Positions 19,131-27,478 of a stretch of 64,000 bases of DNA are shown here, piece after piece (the first letter of the stretch is position 1; every line of letters starts with the position of its first letter). The position numbers and the translations under genes are program-made. The stretch is from a candidate division TM6 bacterium GW2011_GWF2_43_87 (GTDB lineage: Bacteria; Babelota; Babeliae; Babelales; Babelaceae). The notes below the pieces were generated by a model. It was not told where the DNA came from, did no database searches, and was given only the letters and a program-made list of their open reading frames with translations. The stretch spans positions 186,001 through 250,000 of the forward strand of contig LCGZ01000001.1 of the NCBI GenBank assembly GCA_001000065.1, read 5' to 3'.

Positions 19131-19315
19131 TGGCCAAAAAGGCATCAGTAGAAAGAAATAATAAAATACCGGTAACGTCAGCAAGACACAGAAATCGTTG
19201 TAAGCGTTGTGGAAGACCTCGCGGTTACATGCGCTTTTTTCAGATGTGTCGTCTCTGTGTGCGCAACCTCGCAAACAATGGGTTGCTGCCCGGAGTAAAG
19301 AAGTTGAGCTGGTAG
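19130..19315 (+). CDS. rpsN: 30S ribosomal protein S14, zinc-binding type
   Basis: The 61-residue product is the short zinc-binding (C+) form of S14, often called rpsZ. It has two CxxC pairs (CKRC and CRLC) around [12 protein letters not shown]. The start codon overlaps the rplE stop (TAATGG). The retained C+ forms of S14, L33 and L36 in this window suggest no zinc-sparing replacement here. Confidence 0.96.
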   Translation: MAKKASVERNNKIPVTSARHRNRCKRCGRPRGYMRFFQMCRLCVRNLANNGLLPGVKKLSW

Positions 19316-19334
19316 AATAGATGCAAGGATTGTG

Positions 19335-19733
19335 ATGTCAATAGATACAATAGGAAATTTCCTTACCTCTGTACGAAATGCTATTGCGCGCTCAAAGCAA
19401 TGGGTTGAAGTTCCGTACTCACGAATCAACGCGCAAATTGCTGAGATTCTCAAGAGCGAAGGATTCGTCAAAGACTTTGCAATTATGCAGAGAGAAGAGA
19501 GCTTCCGAAAACAACTTAGAGTTTATCTAAAGTATGTTGATGGTGAATCGGTTATTCATGAAATAGATCGCGCCAGCACTCCTGGTCGTCGTGTTTATGA
19601 GGGAGCGTCAAAACTCCGTCGTGTTGTTGGTGGTCTTGGTGTCGCTATTGTAACGACAAGTTCAGGACTTATGACCGACAAAGAAGCTCGGCAACGCAAG
19701 GTTGGCGGTGAAGTATTGTGCACGGTGTGGTAG
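19335..19733 (+). CDS. rpsH: 30S ribosomal protein S8
   Basis: S8 organises the 16S central domain and represses the spc operon in E. coli. The 132-residue product begins MSIDTIGNFLTSVRNAI. It ends with the signature VTTSSGLMTDKEARQRKVGGEVLCTVW. AAGGA precedes the ATG at 19335 by five bases; the GTG immediately before it is less likely. No S8-binding helix was identified in the leader. Confidence 0.96.
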   Translation: MSIDTIGNFLTSVRNAIARSKQWVEVPYSRINAQIAEILKSEGFVKDFAIMQREESFRKQLRVYLKYVDGESVIHEIDRASTPGRRVYEGASKLRRVVGGLGVAIVTTSSGLMTDKEARQRKVGGEVLCTVW

Positions 19734-19745
19734 GGGTATATTAGC

Positions 19746-20282
19746 ATGTCAAAAATTGGAAGAAAACCCATAGACCTTGGTTCCGTGAAGGTTAACATTG
19801 CAGGACAAGAGGTTCATTACGAAGGCAAACATGCCAAGGGCATCCACGTGGTCCCAGACCTCCTTAAAGCAACTATTGAAGATCAAAAGCTGCTAATAAC
19901 AGCCGCACGTAAAACAAGTGACACTAACCGCCTATGGGGGTTGCACAGAGCGCTTCTTGCAAATAAAATTACCGGAGCTGAGACGGGTTTCCAGAAAGTG
20001 GTAAAAATCGTCGGACTCGGTTTTAAGGCAATTAAAAAAGGCTCAGGACTTGAGTTTTCTTTAGGATACAGCCACAAAATCGACTTTTCTATTCCGCAAG
20101 GCATAACAGTAGAAATCGATAAGACGGGGCAACTCTTAACGATATGGTCAAATGACAAAGAACTTCTTGGACTTGTATGTAGCAAGATTCGAGCTTTGCG
20201 TCCACCAGAACCGTATAAGGGCACGGGAATTTATTGCGGCGACGAAGTAATAGTACGTAAAGCCGGCAAAGCCAAGGCATAA
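19746..20282 (+). CDS. rplF: 50S ribosomal protein L6
   Basis: This is a two-domain rRNA-binding protein near the sarcin-ricin loop. The 178-residue product begins MSKIGRKPIDL. It has the middle segment LWGLHRALLANKITGAETGF and the C-terminal L6 signature PPEPYKGTGIYC, where most homologues have PYKGKGI. The length is typical. Confidence 0.96.
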   Translation: MSKIGRKPIDLGSVKVNIAGQEVHYEGKHAKGIHVVPDLLKATIEDQKLLITAARKTSDTNRLWGLHRALLANKITGAETGFQKVVKIVGLGFKAIKKGSGLEFSLGYSHKIDFSIPQGITVEIDKTGQLLTIWSNDKELLGLVCSKIRALRPPEPYKGTGIYCGDEVIVRKAGKAKA

Positions 20283-20312
20283 TCTTTTAGCAGTTTCAGT
20301 GGAGACAAAGAC

Positions 20313-20666
20313 GTGTCATTACAAAGAAAAATTGCGCACAGTGCAGAACGGCGAGCACTACGCGTTCGAAAAAAGTTCAAGGACAGTTCTCTGCCACGGA
20401 TCTCCGTTTTTCGGAGTCTCCGGCACATGTCTGCACAAATCATTGACGACAAGGCCCAGAGAACACTTGTTAGTTGCTCATCCCTTGAATTAACAGGGTT
20501 GACAGGAGACAAGAAGGCAATTGCGCGCGCAGTAGGTTTAGAGCTTGCAAAGCGTGCGTTAAGCAATAAGATAGAATCGGCAGTCTTTGATCGTGGACGC
20601 TTTCTGTATCATGGTCGAGTAAAGGCTTTGGCTGAAGGCATTCGCGAAGGCGGACTGCACGTTTAG
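20313..20666 (+). CDS. rplR: 50S ribosomal protein L18
   Basis: L18 binds 5S rRNA. The 117-residue product starts at a GTG preceded by GGAG. Its core has LPRISVFRSLRHMSAQIIDD, then AIARAVGLELAKRAL and the C-terminal FDRGRFLYHGRVKALAEGIREGGL. The last segment corresponds to the conserved FDRGGYxYHGRVKALAdAAREaGL of the family. Confidence 0.95.
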   Translation: MSLQRKIAHSAERRALRVRKKFKDSSLPRISVFRSLRHMSAQIIDDKAQRTLVSCSSLELTGLTGDKKAIARAVGLELAKRALSNKIESAVFDRGRFLYHGRVKALAEGIREGGLHV

Positions 20667-20699
20667 ATAGCATAATAGAAAGATTTTGGGAATTAGAGA

Positions 20700-21209
20700 A
20701 TGTCAGAGACAACATTTATAGATTCTGTGGTCAGCGTTCGACGCGTGACGAAGGTTACAAAGGGTGGCAAACGCTTTTCCTTCTCTGCATTCGTTGTTTC
20801 AGGCGACGGAAAAGGAAAAGTTGGAATTGGTCTTGGAAAAAGTCGTGATGTTTCAGCAGCGATTGCCAAAGCTACAACCCGTGCACGAAAAACAATGTTC
20901 GACGTGCCTCTACGTGGGACCACGTTGCCTTACGGTGTAAAGGGCCGACACGGCGCAAGCTTTGTTGTTCTTTGCCCTGCATCAAAGGGTACGGGGCTTA
21001 TTGCTGGTGGAGCGATCCGAGCTGTTTTAAAAGCTCTTGGCGCTATTGACGTACTTGCCAAGTCGATTGGGCCTTCTGCATGTGGCCAAAACTTGGTAAA
21101 AGCCACGTTAAATGCCCTTGCAAAGACAAGGTCTGCAGCGCATATTGCACGGCTACGAGGAAAAACAATTGAGGCTATAGCAAAGGGAAGCCATGGTTCT
21201 GTCGCTTAA
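20700..21209 (+). CDS. rpsE: 30S ribosomal protein S5
   Basis: S5 influences decoding accuracy at the mRNA entry. The 169-residue product has [20 protein letters not shown], then [21 protein letters not shown] and the [18 protein letters not shown] loop. The C-terminus is shorter than usual but complete in the RNA-binding parts. Its stop lies 17 bases inside rplO, which leaves no room for rpmD (L30) at its usual place. Confidence 0.96.
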   Translation: MSETTFIDSVVSVRRVTKVTKGGKRFSFSAFVVSGDGKGKVGIGLGKSRDVSAAIAKATTRARKTMFDVPLRGTTLPYGVKGRHGASFVVLCPASKGTGLIAGGAIRAVLKALGAIDVLAKSIGPSACGQNLVKATLNALAKTRSAAHIARLRGKTIEAIAKGSHGSVA

Positions 21210-21642
21210 TGAGCGTGTGAAGCTTGTAAAAAAAAGAAAAGTTGTTGGTCGCGGTGGAGATCGTGGAAACACATCCGGACGAGGCATGAAGGGCCAAAAA
21301 TGTCGCTCAGGCGGCGGAGTTGGCGTCATGTTTGAAGGCGGACAAATGCCATTAGCTCGCCGTCTTCCAAAACGTGGATTCAATAATGCCGTGTTTAAGA
21401 AATGCTTCGAAATCTACAACTTAGACCAGTTGAATACTTTCTTTGCAGATGGTAGTGAAGTATCGCGCCAAACTCTCGTTGAACGAGGCGTTTTGCGCGC
21501 TAAGAGCACCGCGGGCATTAAAATATTAGGCAAGGGAACGCTTGAAAAGCGCCTTGTTGTGCACGCAGATGCCTTTAGCAAATCTGCTGCGGAAGCTATC
21601 GTAAGACTAGGTGGCGAGGTGCACGTACAAAAGGAGACGTAG
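21193..21642 (+). CDS. rplO: 50S ribosomal protein L15
   Basis: The 149-residue L15 has the Gly-rich N-terminal tail that threads into 23S r[23 protein letters not shown], then [25 protein letters not shown]. The C-terminal L15 fold contains [21 protein letters not shown]. The ATG at 21193 overlaps the end of rpsE by 17 bases. The extreme N-terminus ([16 protein letters not shown]) differs from the usual MxLNxLxPAxGS. Confidence 0.95.
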   Translation: MVLSLNERVKLVKKRKVVGRGGDRGNTSGRGMKGQKCRSGGGVGVMFEGGQMPLARRLPKRGFNNAVFKKCFEIYNLDQLNTFFADGSEVSRQTLVERGVLRAKSTAGIKILGKGTLEKRLVVHADAFSKSAAEAIVRLGGEVHVQKET

Positions 21643-21646
21643 TATC

Positions 21647-22963
21647 GTGATTCTGCTCAAGAACTTTAAGAATATTTTTCTTATACCTGAGTTGTTGAAA
21701 AAGTTAATGTTCACACTTGGGGTTATTATTGTGTTTCGCATTGGTTCATTTATTCCTGTAGTAGGAATAAACGTGCCTGTGCTTGCGGATTACATGAATA
21801 AAGCTGGAGGCGCGGGAGGGCTTCTAGGCTATCTCGACGTTATCTCTGGAGGGTCTCTTTACAGAAGTACCTTGTTTGCACTTGGAATCAGTCCTTATAT
21901 CTCATCATCCATCATCATGCAACTTATGAGTATGACGGTACCCTATTTTGAGAGACTCATCAAAGAAGGGGATTATGGGTATAAGGTATTGAACCAGTAC
22001 ACACGTTACTTAACATTCGCATTAAGCGTCATGTACAGTATGACCTACGCAACATTCTTGGAACGCTCCGGCTTAGTGTTAGAACCAGGCTTTAGCTTCA
22101 AGATTATTTTTGTGATGTCATTAACGCTTGGTTCTATGTTTGTAATGTGGCTGGGTGAGCAGATTTCTCTAATGGGAATTGGAAATGGAAGTTCCATGCT
22201 CATTTTTGCAGGTATTGCAGCTCGCTTTCCGGATTATTTCATCAAGACGATTTACTCGGTACAAACGGGAAGTTTACACATTTTCATGGCTTTCTTCATC
22301 CTTCTATTCTTCGTAGCAATTACAGGATGCATCGTCTTTCTTGAAAAAGGAGATCGAAAAATCCCCGTACAATATGCACGTAGAGTTGTAGGACGTAAGG
22401 TCTATGGCGGCCAGAGCAGTTATATTCCTTTCAAGATAAACACCGCAGGAGTTATGCCTGTTATCTTTGCTTCATCGATTATCAACATTCCTATGTTTGC
22501 ACTACAGATGCTGTCTGCACGCTGGGATTGGGCTAAGTCATTGGTGGATCATTTTTCATATACAGGCTTTCTATTTAATGTTCTACAGTTTGGTTTGATT
22601 GTATTCTTTACGTTCTTCTATACAGAACTAGTTTACAATCCCGACAAACTGTCTGATCAGATGAAGAAGAACGGTGGATTCATCCCCGGTATTCGTCCCG
22701 GCAAAAATACAGCGGACTACTTTTACTACATCCTGACACGTGTCGGATTAGTTGGGGCCTTGTATCTAGGATGCTTAGCCGTACTTCCTAACCTCTTGCT
22801 AGTCCTAGTCCCAACTATGCCATTCTATCTTAGTGGAACATCGATTTTGATCGCAGTAGGCGTTGTCCTTGAATTTGCGTCGCAAATCGAATCTTATTTG
22901 ATTGAAAGGCGCTATGAAGGATTCTTGTCTACGGGCAGGATGAAAACCAGGACAGCATCTTGA
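21647..22963 (+). CDS. secY: Protein translocase subunit SecY
   Basis: SecY is the channel of the SecYEG translocon. The 438-residue, ten-helix protein has LGVIIVFRIGSFIPVVGINV in TM1. The plug region is followed by ALGISPYISSSIIMQL, then QYTRYLTFALS and LLFFVAITGCIVFLEKGDRKIPVQYA. The C-terminal RVGLVGALYLG and QIESYLIERRYEGF complete it. I chose the GTG at 21647 because AAGGAG lies ten bases upstream; an earlier in-frame ATG lies within rplO. No adk follows. secE is in the other large cluster; secG is not in the window. Confidence 0.97.
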   Translation: MILLKNFKNIFLIPELLKKLMFTLGVIIVFRIGSFIPVVGINVPVLADYMNKAGGAGGLLGYLDVISGGSLYRSTLFALGISPYISSSIIMQLMSMTVPYFERLIKEGDYGYKVLNQYTRYLTFALSVMYSMTYATFLERSGLVLEPGFSFKIIFVMSLTLGSMFVMWLGEQISLMGIGNGSSMLIFAGIAARFPDYFIKTIYSVQTGSLHIFMAFFILLFFVAITGCIVFLEKGDRKIPVQYARRVVGRKVYGGQSSYIPFKINTAGVMPVIFASSIINIPMFALQMLSARWDWAKSLVDHFSYTGFLFNVLQFGLIVFFTFFYTELVYNPDKLSDQMKKNGGFIPGIRPGKNTADYFYYILTRVGLVGALYLGCLAVLPNLLLVLVPTMPFYLSGTSILIAVGVVLEFASQIESYLIERRYEGFLSTGRMKTRTAS

Positions 22964-23282
22964 ATAAAAAAAGATCATTTTCTTCTTGCATAGACTCTAC
23001 GCAAAAAAGTAGGAGCGTCACAGCTCCTACAAATGTTTGTCGCAGAGTCCATTTTTCCTTGGGCAACACAACGGAGCACAAGCCTGCACAAAAAACCGCT
23101 CAAGGATGCAGAAAGATAGATTTTTTTGCAAAACCTGATAAACTAAACATCAAGATTTACGCAATTTTTACCATGCATCTTAAAATAGAAAAACGCATTA
23201 ACTTTATTTGCCACGCATCTGTCAATCGTCAGATTTGGCAATTTTTTGGTGCAAACGCAAATGGATTGGGGATACAACACCA
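22964..23282. other. Unusually long gap between secY and map
   Basis: These 319 bases hold a small hairpin (23009-23030) but no convincing gene. In many bacteria adk or nothing lies here. A 108-codon open frame beginning with TTG at 22960 overlaps both neighbours, has no Shine-Dalgarno and resembles no known protein, so I do not call it. The rest is A/T-rich and could carry an internal promoter for map-infA-rpmJ-rpsM and the genes beyond. Confidence 0.5.
23009..23030 (+). promoter_or_regulatory. Hairpin after secY (possible attenuator)
   Basis: GTAGGAGC and GCTCCTAC form a perfect 8-bp stem with a six-base loop, 46 bases after the secY stop. No U-tract follows, so it is a weak intrinsic terminator at best. 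It may be an attenuator or an mRNA-processing or stability element. Confidence 0.4.
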
Positions 23283-24032
23283 ATGATAACGATAAAAAGC
23301 AAACACGAGCTATCTCTGATGAAGTGTGCAGGTGCGCACTTAGCAGAGATTTTTTGCAATCTATCGTCTATGGTTACCCCTGGCGCTACTACATTGGCGT
23401 TAGATAAGTGGATCGAGGCAGAACTCAAAAAACGCCAGTTGATATCCCAATCCAAAGGATACAGAGGTTATCGACATGCAAGTTGCATATCGATAAACCA
23501 TGAATTGGTGCATGGTATACCTTCCGCACACGTAACGGTACGTGAGGGAGACCTTGTAAAGATTGATATTTGTGCGGCATGGAAAAACTATTGCGCAGAT
23601 AGTGCTCGCTGTTTTGCTGTAGGCGTTGTCTCGTCTGACGTAAGAAAACTTATGGAGACAGCAACAAACGCTCTAAACAGTGGCATTGAAAAGACATACG
23701 CAGGAAAACGCTTATTTGACATATCCGCTGCGGTTCAGACCGAAGTGGAGCGGGCAGGTTTTGGCGTAGTAAGGGATTTTTGTGGACACGGCATTGGAAA
23801 ACATATGCACGAAGAGCCAGAAATTCCCAATTATGGACACGCTGGAACAGGCCCTGAGTTACGCGTCGGTATGGCGCTGGCAATAGAGCCCATGATTACG
23901 CAAGGAGATTATCGCATTGCGGTTGCATCCGATGGTTGGACTGCTAGTACGATAGATGGGAGCCTAGCTGCACATGTTGAAGACACGGTTATCGTTACAG
24001 AAAATGGTCCGGAAGTGATTACACGGTTGTGA
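23283..24032 (+). CDS. map: Methionine aminopeptidase, type I
   Basis: MetAP removes N-terminal methionine from new proteins. The 249-residue product has all five metal ligands of the M24A fold: D95, D106, H169 ([19 protein letters not shown]), E202 (IEPM) and E233 (HVEDTV). These are each offset by two from the E. coli positions. The ATG at 23283 is preceded by GGGG. The longer open frame upstream would add a 25-residue non-homologous extension and is not used. The last bases overlap the infA start. Confidence 0.96.
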   Translation: MITIKSKHELSLMKCAGAHLAEIFCNLSSMVTPGATTLALDKWIEAELKKRQLISQSKGYRGYRHASCISINHELVHGIPSAHVTVREGDLVKIDICAAWKNYCADSARCFAVGVVSSDVRKLMETATNALNSGIEKTYAGKRLFDISAAVQTEVERAGFGVVRDFCGHGIGKHMHEEPEIPNYGHAGTGPELRVGMALAIEPMITQGDYRIAVASDGWTASTIDGSLAAHVEDTVIVTENGPEVITRL

Positions 24033-24277
24033 ATATGGTGTTTGAAAAAAAGAAACAAAAGGATGATGTAATCCGTATGGATGGCATTGTTCGGGAAACA
24101 TTACCCAACGCAATGTTTCGTGTTGAAATCGAAGGTGGACACATAGTACTTGGACACGTATCCGGAAAAATGCGAATGAATTATATTCGTATTCTACCCG
24201 GAGACAAAGTGGCCCTAGAGCTGTCTCCCTACGATTTGACGCGTGGACGCATCGTGTTGCGGTATAAAAAGCATTAG
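24029..24277 (+). CDS. infA: Translation initiation factor IF-1
   Basis: IF-1 occupies the 30S A site during initiation. The 82-residue product has the nearly invariant [16 protein letters not shown] and [33 protein letters not shown] (about 24155-24253). The start is either the GTG at 24029, which overlaps the map stop as GTGA, or the ATG at 24035. Neither has a well-placed Shine-Dalgarno, so coupling to map is likely. The N-terminus carries a few extra Lys residues compared with the usual MAKED. Confidence 0.95.
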   Translation: MNMVFEKKKQKDDVIRMDGIVRETLPNAMFRVEIEGGHIVLGHVSGKMRMNYIRILPGDKVALELSPYDLTRGRIVLRYKKH

Positions 24278-24316
24278 AAATGGGGGCCCTTTGGGGCCAA
24301 ATTTAAAGGGAATAAC

Positions 24317-24433
24317 ATGAAAGTAAGAACCTCGGTAAAAAAAATATGTCGCAATTGCACGATTGTGCGACGCCATGGAATTGTGCGCGTACTATGTAAG
24401 GCCAATCCCCGGCACAAACAGCGGCAAGGTTAA
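24317..24433 (+). CDS. rpmJ: 50S ribosomal protein L36
   Basis: This is a 38-codon gene. Its product begins [19 protein letters not shown] and ends with KHKQRQG-type sequence (RHKQRQG). The zinc ligands C11, C14, C27 and H33 of the C+ form are present. It sits at its canonical place between infA and rpsM. AAGGGA lies six bases before the ATG. One extra residue separates C27 from the histidine (CKANPRH versus CxDPKH). Confidence 0.95.
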   Translation: MKVRTSVKKICRNCTIVRRHGIVRVLCKANPRHKQRQG

Positions 24434-24466
24434 GATAAGTACAGATGAAAAGACTAGAAGGACGGT

Positions 24467-24850
24467 ATGGCTAGAATACAGGGTGTTGACCTTCCAAACG
24501 GAAAGCGCATTGAGCATGCTCTTCCCTACGTTTTTGGTGTTGGGTTAATAAGCTCTCGGCGCATTCTAGAAAAGTTAAGCATTAACTTTTCTACACGGGT
24601 TAAAGATTTAACCGAAGCTGAAGTAGCTGCTATTCAGCGCGAAGTTACAGACAACTATGTTACTGAGGGAGATCTTCGTAAAGAAATCCGTCAGAACATA
24701 AAACGCCTTCAAGATATCGGGTCCTACAGAGGGCTTCGACACAAAAGGTCATTGCCTGTGCGTGGACAGCGAACCAAAACTAACGCTAGAACGCGTAAGG
24801 GACCTCGTGGAACGGCGATTGCGTTGAAACGTAAGATAACGAAAAAATAG
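24467..24850 (+). CDS. rpsM: 30S ribosomal protein S13
   Basis: S13 contacts the P-site tRNA and S19. The 127-residue product begins [19 protein letters not shown]. It has the helix-two-turns-helix region and the C-terminal signature [28 protein letters not shown] (positions 24719-24802). A GAAGGA Shine-Dalgarno lies just upstream. It opens the alpha block. Confidence 0.97.
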   Translation: MARIQGVDLPNGKRIEHALPYVFGVGLISSRRILEKLSINFSTRVKDLTEAEVAAIQREVTDNYVTEGDLRKEIRQNIKRLQDIGSYRGLRHKRSLPVRGQRTKTNARTRKGPRGTAIALKRKITKK

Positions 24851-24872
24851 CCTAATATAAGGACATAGTGGC

Positions 24873-25256
24873 ATGGCCTACGTAAAGAAAACGAAAAAAT
24901 CGCGGCGCCAGATTGAGACTGCAATAGTACACGTGAAGTCAAGCTTCAATAATACCATTGCTTCAGTTACAACAACTGAAGGGGATGTCTTATTGCGTTG
25001 CAGCGCAGGACGCCTAAACTTTAAAGGGTCTCGCAAAGGTACTCCTTTTGCAGGCTCGCAGGTTGGAATGCAACTTGCAAAAGAAATGTCTCCTTTTGGT
25101 ATTAAAATGGTCGAAGTAAATTTACAGGGCCCTGGATCGGGACGTGATTCTATCGTTAGAGCTATACAGTCACACGGATTTACAATTACAATACTTCGTG
25201 ACGTTACTCCTCTACCACACAATGGCTGTCGTCCCCCTAAAAAGGCTCGTAACTAG
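24873..25256 (+). CDS. rpsK: 30S ribosomal protein S11
   Basis: S11 forms the 30S platform near the E site. The 127-residue product has IVHVKSSFNNTIASVTTTEG and GSRKGTPFAGSQVGMQLAKE. It ends with the signature LRDVTPLPHNGCRPPKKAR, which is near invariant in bacteria. Confidence 0.98.
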   Translation: MAYVKKTKKSRRQIETAIVHVKSSFNNTIASVTTTEGDVLLRCSAGRLNFKGSRKGTPFAGSQVGMQLAKEMSPFGIKMVEVNLQGPGSGRDSIVRAIQSHGFTITILRDVTPLPHNGCRPPKKARN

Positions 25257-25290
25257 TGTGGTTGGATTAGATATCCCCTGCAAGATTTAA

Positions 25291-25314
25291 AAAGTATCAG
25301 AGAAAGTATCAGAG
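25291..25314 (+). repeat. Two tandem 12-base repeats in the rpsD leader
   Basis: The unit AAAGTATCAGAG occurs twice in a row (25291-25302, 25303-25314). A diverged partial third copy, AAAGTGTCAA, runs into the rpsD start. In the rpsD frame the repeat would read KVSE-KVSE-KVS, but a TAA stands just before it (25288-25290) and there is no start codon within it. Confidence 0.9.
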
Positions 25315-25323
25315 AAAGTGTCA

Positions 25324-25890
25324 ATGGAACGTAAAATCAAAGAAGTCGACCGCAAGGAAGAACGTAAACAAAAAGGCATGGTAACCAAGCGTGCTACCAA
25401 GCTCACAGAATACGGTCGGCAATTACTTGAAAAACAAAAACTAAAAGAAACCTATGGTATGCGTGAGCGGCAGTTTAAGCGGTTCTTCGCAATAGCTCGT
25501 CAGAGTCGCGAAGCTACCGGTGAACAGCTTTTAAGTCTCCTAGAGCGTAGGTTAGATAATGTGGTATTCCGCCTTAAATTGGCGACTACTCGTAATCAAG
25601 CTCGGCAGGTTATTGTGCATGGACATGTTATAGTAAACAATACTAAGGTTCATTCACCCTCATATTTAGTCAAAATAAATGATGAGGTTAGCTTGTCTCC
25701 TGCGTCCGCTAAAAAAGAAGAATTTGTCAAACAGGTTGTTGACAAACGTGGAGCAGCCGCAGCTAAAGTGCCAGACTGGTTGGAACACAACAAAAAAGAT
25801 CGGCGTGGAAAAGTTCTTCGCTTCCCTGTTCGTGCAGACGTCCAGATCCAGGTTAACGAAAACTCCATTGTTGAGTTGTATTCGAAGTAA
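25324..25890 (+). CDS. rpsD: 30S ribosomal protein S4, N-terminally short form
   Basis: S4 nucleates 30S assembly and aids accuracy. The 188-residue product has the conserved KLTEYGRQLLEKQKLKETYGM. The S4 RNA-binding domain contains LERRLDNVVFRLKLATTRNQARQVIVHGHVIVN (about 25540-25638), and the C-terminus ends IVELYSK. Only about 25 residues precede the conserved TEYG.QL.EKQK helix, against about 47 in E. coli, so the N-terminal GPxxxxxRREG segment is missing and replaced by a Lys/Glu-rich stretch. The start is the ATG at 25324 or the GTG at 25318. Tandem 12-base repeats lie immediately upstream. Confidence 0.94.
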   Translation: MERKIKEVDRKEERKQKGMVTKRATKLTEYGRQLLEKQKLKETYGMRERQFKRFFAIARQSREATGEQLLSLLERRLDNVVFRLKLATTRNQARQVIVHGHVIVNNTKVHSPSYLVKINDEVSLSPASAKKEEFVKQVVDKRGAAAAKVPDWLEHNKKDRRGKVLRFPVRADVQIQVNENSIVELYSK

Positions 25891-25946
25891 TAATGGTGGT
25901 CAACGATAAAACGCAATAATTGGGTTAAGAGGGTGCGGGAGGTTTG

Positions 25947-26993
25947 ATGGAAAAAAAGACGTATCGGCCTTTAACGATCCCCAAGCTAAGTTGGGATACG
26001 AAGACGCTCACAACGTCCAATGGACAGTTGACAGCGCAGCCGTTGGAACCCGGTTTTGGAATAACATTGGGCAACGCTTTGAGAAGAACTTTGCTTGGTG
26101 GTATCGAAGGATCTGCTGTTACAGCGGTCACTATAAAAGGCATTAACAATGAATTTTCAGTATTGCCGGGTGTGGTAGAAGATGCCATGCAGGTTATTCT
26201 GAACATTAAAGAAATCGTAGTTCGAAACAACCAAGGACTCTCGGGAAAAATGAGTCTTACGATACAGGGTGAAGCTACTGCAACGGCAGGTGATATTGTG
26301 ACTGATGAGCATCTAGAGATTCTCAACAAAGAACATGTCATTGCTCATGTTGCAGCAGGTGGACGCCTAGAAATCGAGTTTTTCGTCGACACGGGACGAG
26401 GGTATCAAGCGGCTTTATGGCCAATTGGTCAAGCGCTCCAACCCGATGGACGTATCTACTTGGATGCTATGTTCTCTCCGGTGCGTAAAGTTGCATACGA
26501 AGTGCAAAAGACGCGCGTCGGTGATAACATCGACTACGACAAACTAGTTTTAACTGTAAACACAGATGGGACGGAAACCCCTGTGGATGTAGTTAATTAT
26601 GCTGTTTCCGTTATTAGGACCCAACTAGAACACTTCCTTACATCAACAGAAATCCCCTTCAATGAGATTTCTGCGGTCCCTAAGGAAGAACTAGAAGCCG
26701 AAGGTCCAACAGAAGACAAGGAACAGCTGCAGGGCCTGCCTGTTGATTTGCTGATGAAGCCAATTGACGCGCTTGAGTTCTCTGTGCGGGCACACAACTG
26801 CCTCATTAATGCGGGAATCCTACGCATTATTGACCTTGTAAATTTAAGTGAAGATGAGCTCCAAAAAATCAAAAACTTTGGACGGAAATCGTTTGAAGAG
26901 GTTAAAGAGGGGCTTCGGCAGTACGGGCTTTCGCTCGGCATGAACGTCGACGAAGCCGATCTGCTTAAGTTAAAAGATAAAGCGAAAGAGTAA
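25947..26993 (+). CDS. rpoA: DNA-directed RNA polymerase subunit alpha
   Basis: The alpha subunit dimerises to nucleate RNA polymerase assembly and contacts activators and UP elements. The 348-residue product has the N-terminal domain signature EPGFGITLGNALRRTLLGGIEG. A C-terminal domain near residues 265-330 contains ELEFSVRAHNCL-type sequence (DALEFSVRAHNCL) and the helix-hairpin-helix KIKNFGRKSFEEVKEGL. A GGGAGG Shine-Dalgarno selects the ATG at 25947. It is followed after four bases by rplQ. Confidence 0.97.
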   Translation: MEKKTYRPLTIPKLSWDTKTLTTSNGQLTAQPLEPGFGITLGNALRRTLLGGIEGSAVTAVTIKGINNEFSVLPGVVEDAMQVILNIKEIVVRNNQGLSGKMSLTIQGEATATAGDIVTDEHLEILNKEHVIAHVAAGGRLEIEFFVDTGRGYQAALWPIGQALQPDGRIYLDAMFSPVRKVAYEVQKTRVGDNIDYDKLVLTVNTDGTETPVDVVNYAVSVIRTQLEHFLTSTEIPFNEISAVPKEELEAEGPTEDKEQLQGLPVDLLMKPIDALEFSVRAHNCLINAGILRIIDLVNLSEDELQKIKNFGRKSFEEVKEGLRQYGLSLGMNVDEADLLKLKDKAKE

Positions 26994-26997
26994 GATC

Positions 26998-27357
26998 GTG
27001 CTACACCAAAATTCACTCAAAAAACTTAACCTGGCTGCGCCGCACCGTCGTGCGCTCCTAAGAAATCAGGTTATTTCGCTCATTTTGAACGGAAGTTTGA
27101 CTACTACAAAGGCACGCGCCAAAGAAGTAAAAAAGATAGCTGAAAAGCTCGTTACTCTGGCACGTGATGGAAACACATTCAACAACCGCCGGCGCGCAAA
27201 AGCTATGCTTCCTTATAAAGAAGAAGCATTGGTAAAGCTTTTTATGGAAATTGCACCTCGTTATGTCACTCGACCAGGGGGCTATACCCGTATCTATCTG
27301 CTTGGTAAGCGCATGAGCGACACCGCAGAAATGGCACGTCTTGAATGGGTCATGTAG
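26998..27357 (+). CDS. rplQ: 50S ribosomal protein L17
   Basis: The 119-residue product starts at a GTG. It has the family features LNLAAPHRRALLRNQVISLI, TTTKARAKEVKKIAEKLVTLA and a C-terminal RPGGYTRIYLLGKRMSDTAEMARLEW (about 27276-27350). It is the last gene of the 18.7-kb + strand ribosomal cluster and is followed by a terminator. Confidence 0.96.
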   Translation: MLHQNSLKKLNLAAPHRRALLRNQVISLILNGSLTTTKARAKEVKKIAEKLVTLARDGNTFNNRRRAKAMLPYKEEALVKLFMEIAPRYVTRPGGYTRIYLLGKRMSDTAEMARLEWVM

Positions 27358-27377
27358 TCTGGTTGCCAAATAGACAA

Positions 27378-27420
27378 AAAACGCTCTGAGCCCCCTTAAA
27401 TGCGGGGCTCTTAGTGTTTT
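27378..27420 (+). terminator. Intrinsic terminator of the ribosomal cluster
   Basis: The arms 27378-27394 and 27404-27420 pair through GAGCCCC/GGGGCTC and AAAAC/GTTTT, with a two-base internal mismatch between them. The 3' arm ends in TTTT. It lies 20 bases after the rplQ stop. Confidence 0.8.
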
Positions 27421-27478
27421 AAAAGTGGTATAAAAGCGTTTTTTATAAACGTTCACATGGAGAATAGGAGAAGAATCC

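Noticed and set aside
22960-23286. 108-codon + strand frame between secY and map
   Set aside because: It starts with a TTG overlapping the secY stop, has no Shine-Dalgarno, overlaps the map start and resembles nothing known.
22960-23300. Adenylate kinase remnant in the secY-map gap
   Set aside because: No GxPGxGKGT-like or lid motifs were found in any frame.
24278-24316. Terminator in the G/C-rich patch between infA and rpmJ
   Set aside because: The GGGGGCCC/GGGGCC tract does not form a stem with usable arms and loop, and no U-tract follows.
25291-25324. CRISPR or transposon scar at the rpsD tandem repeat
   Set aside because: The units are only 12 bases, directly adjacent with no spacers, and there are no inverted ends.
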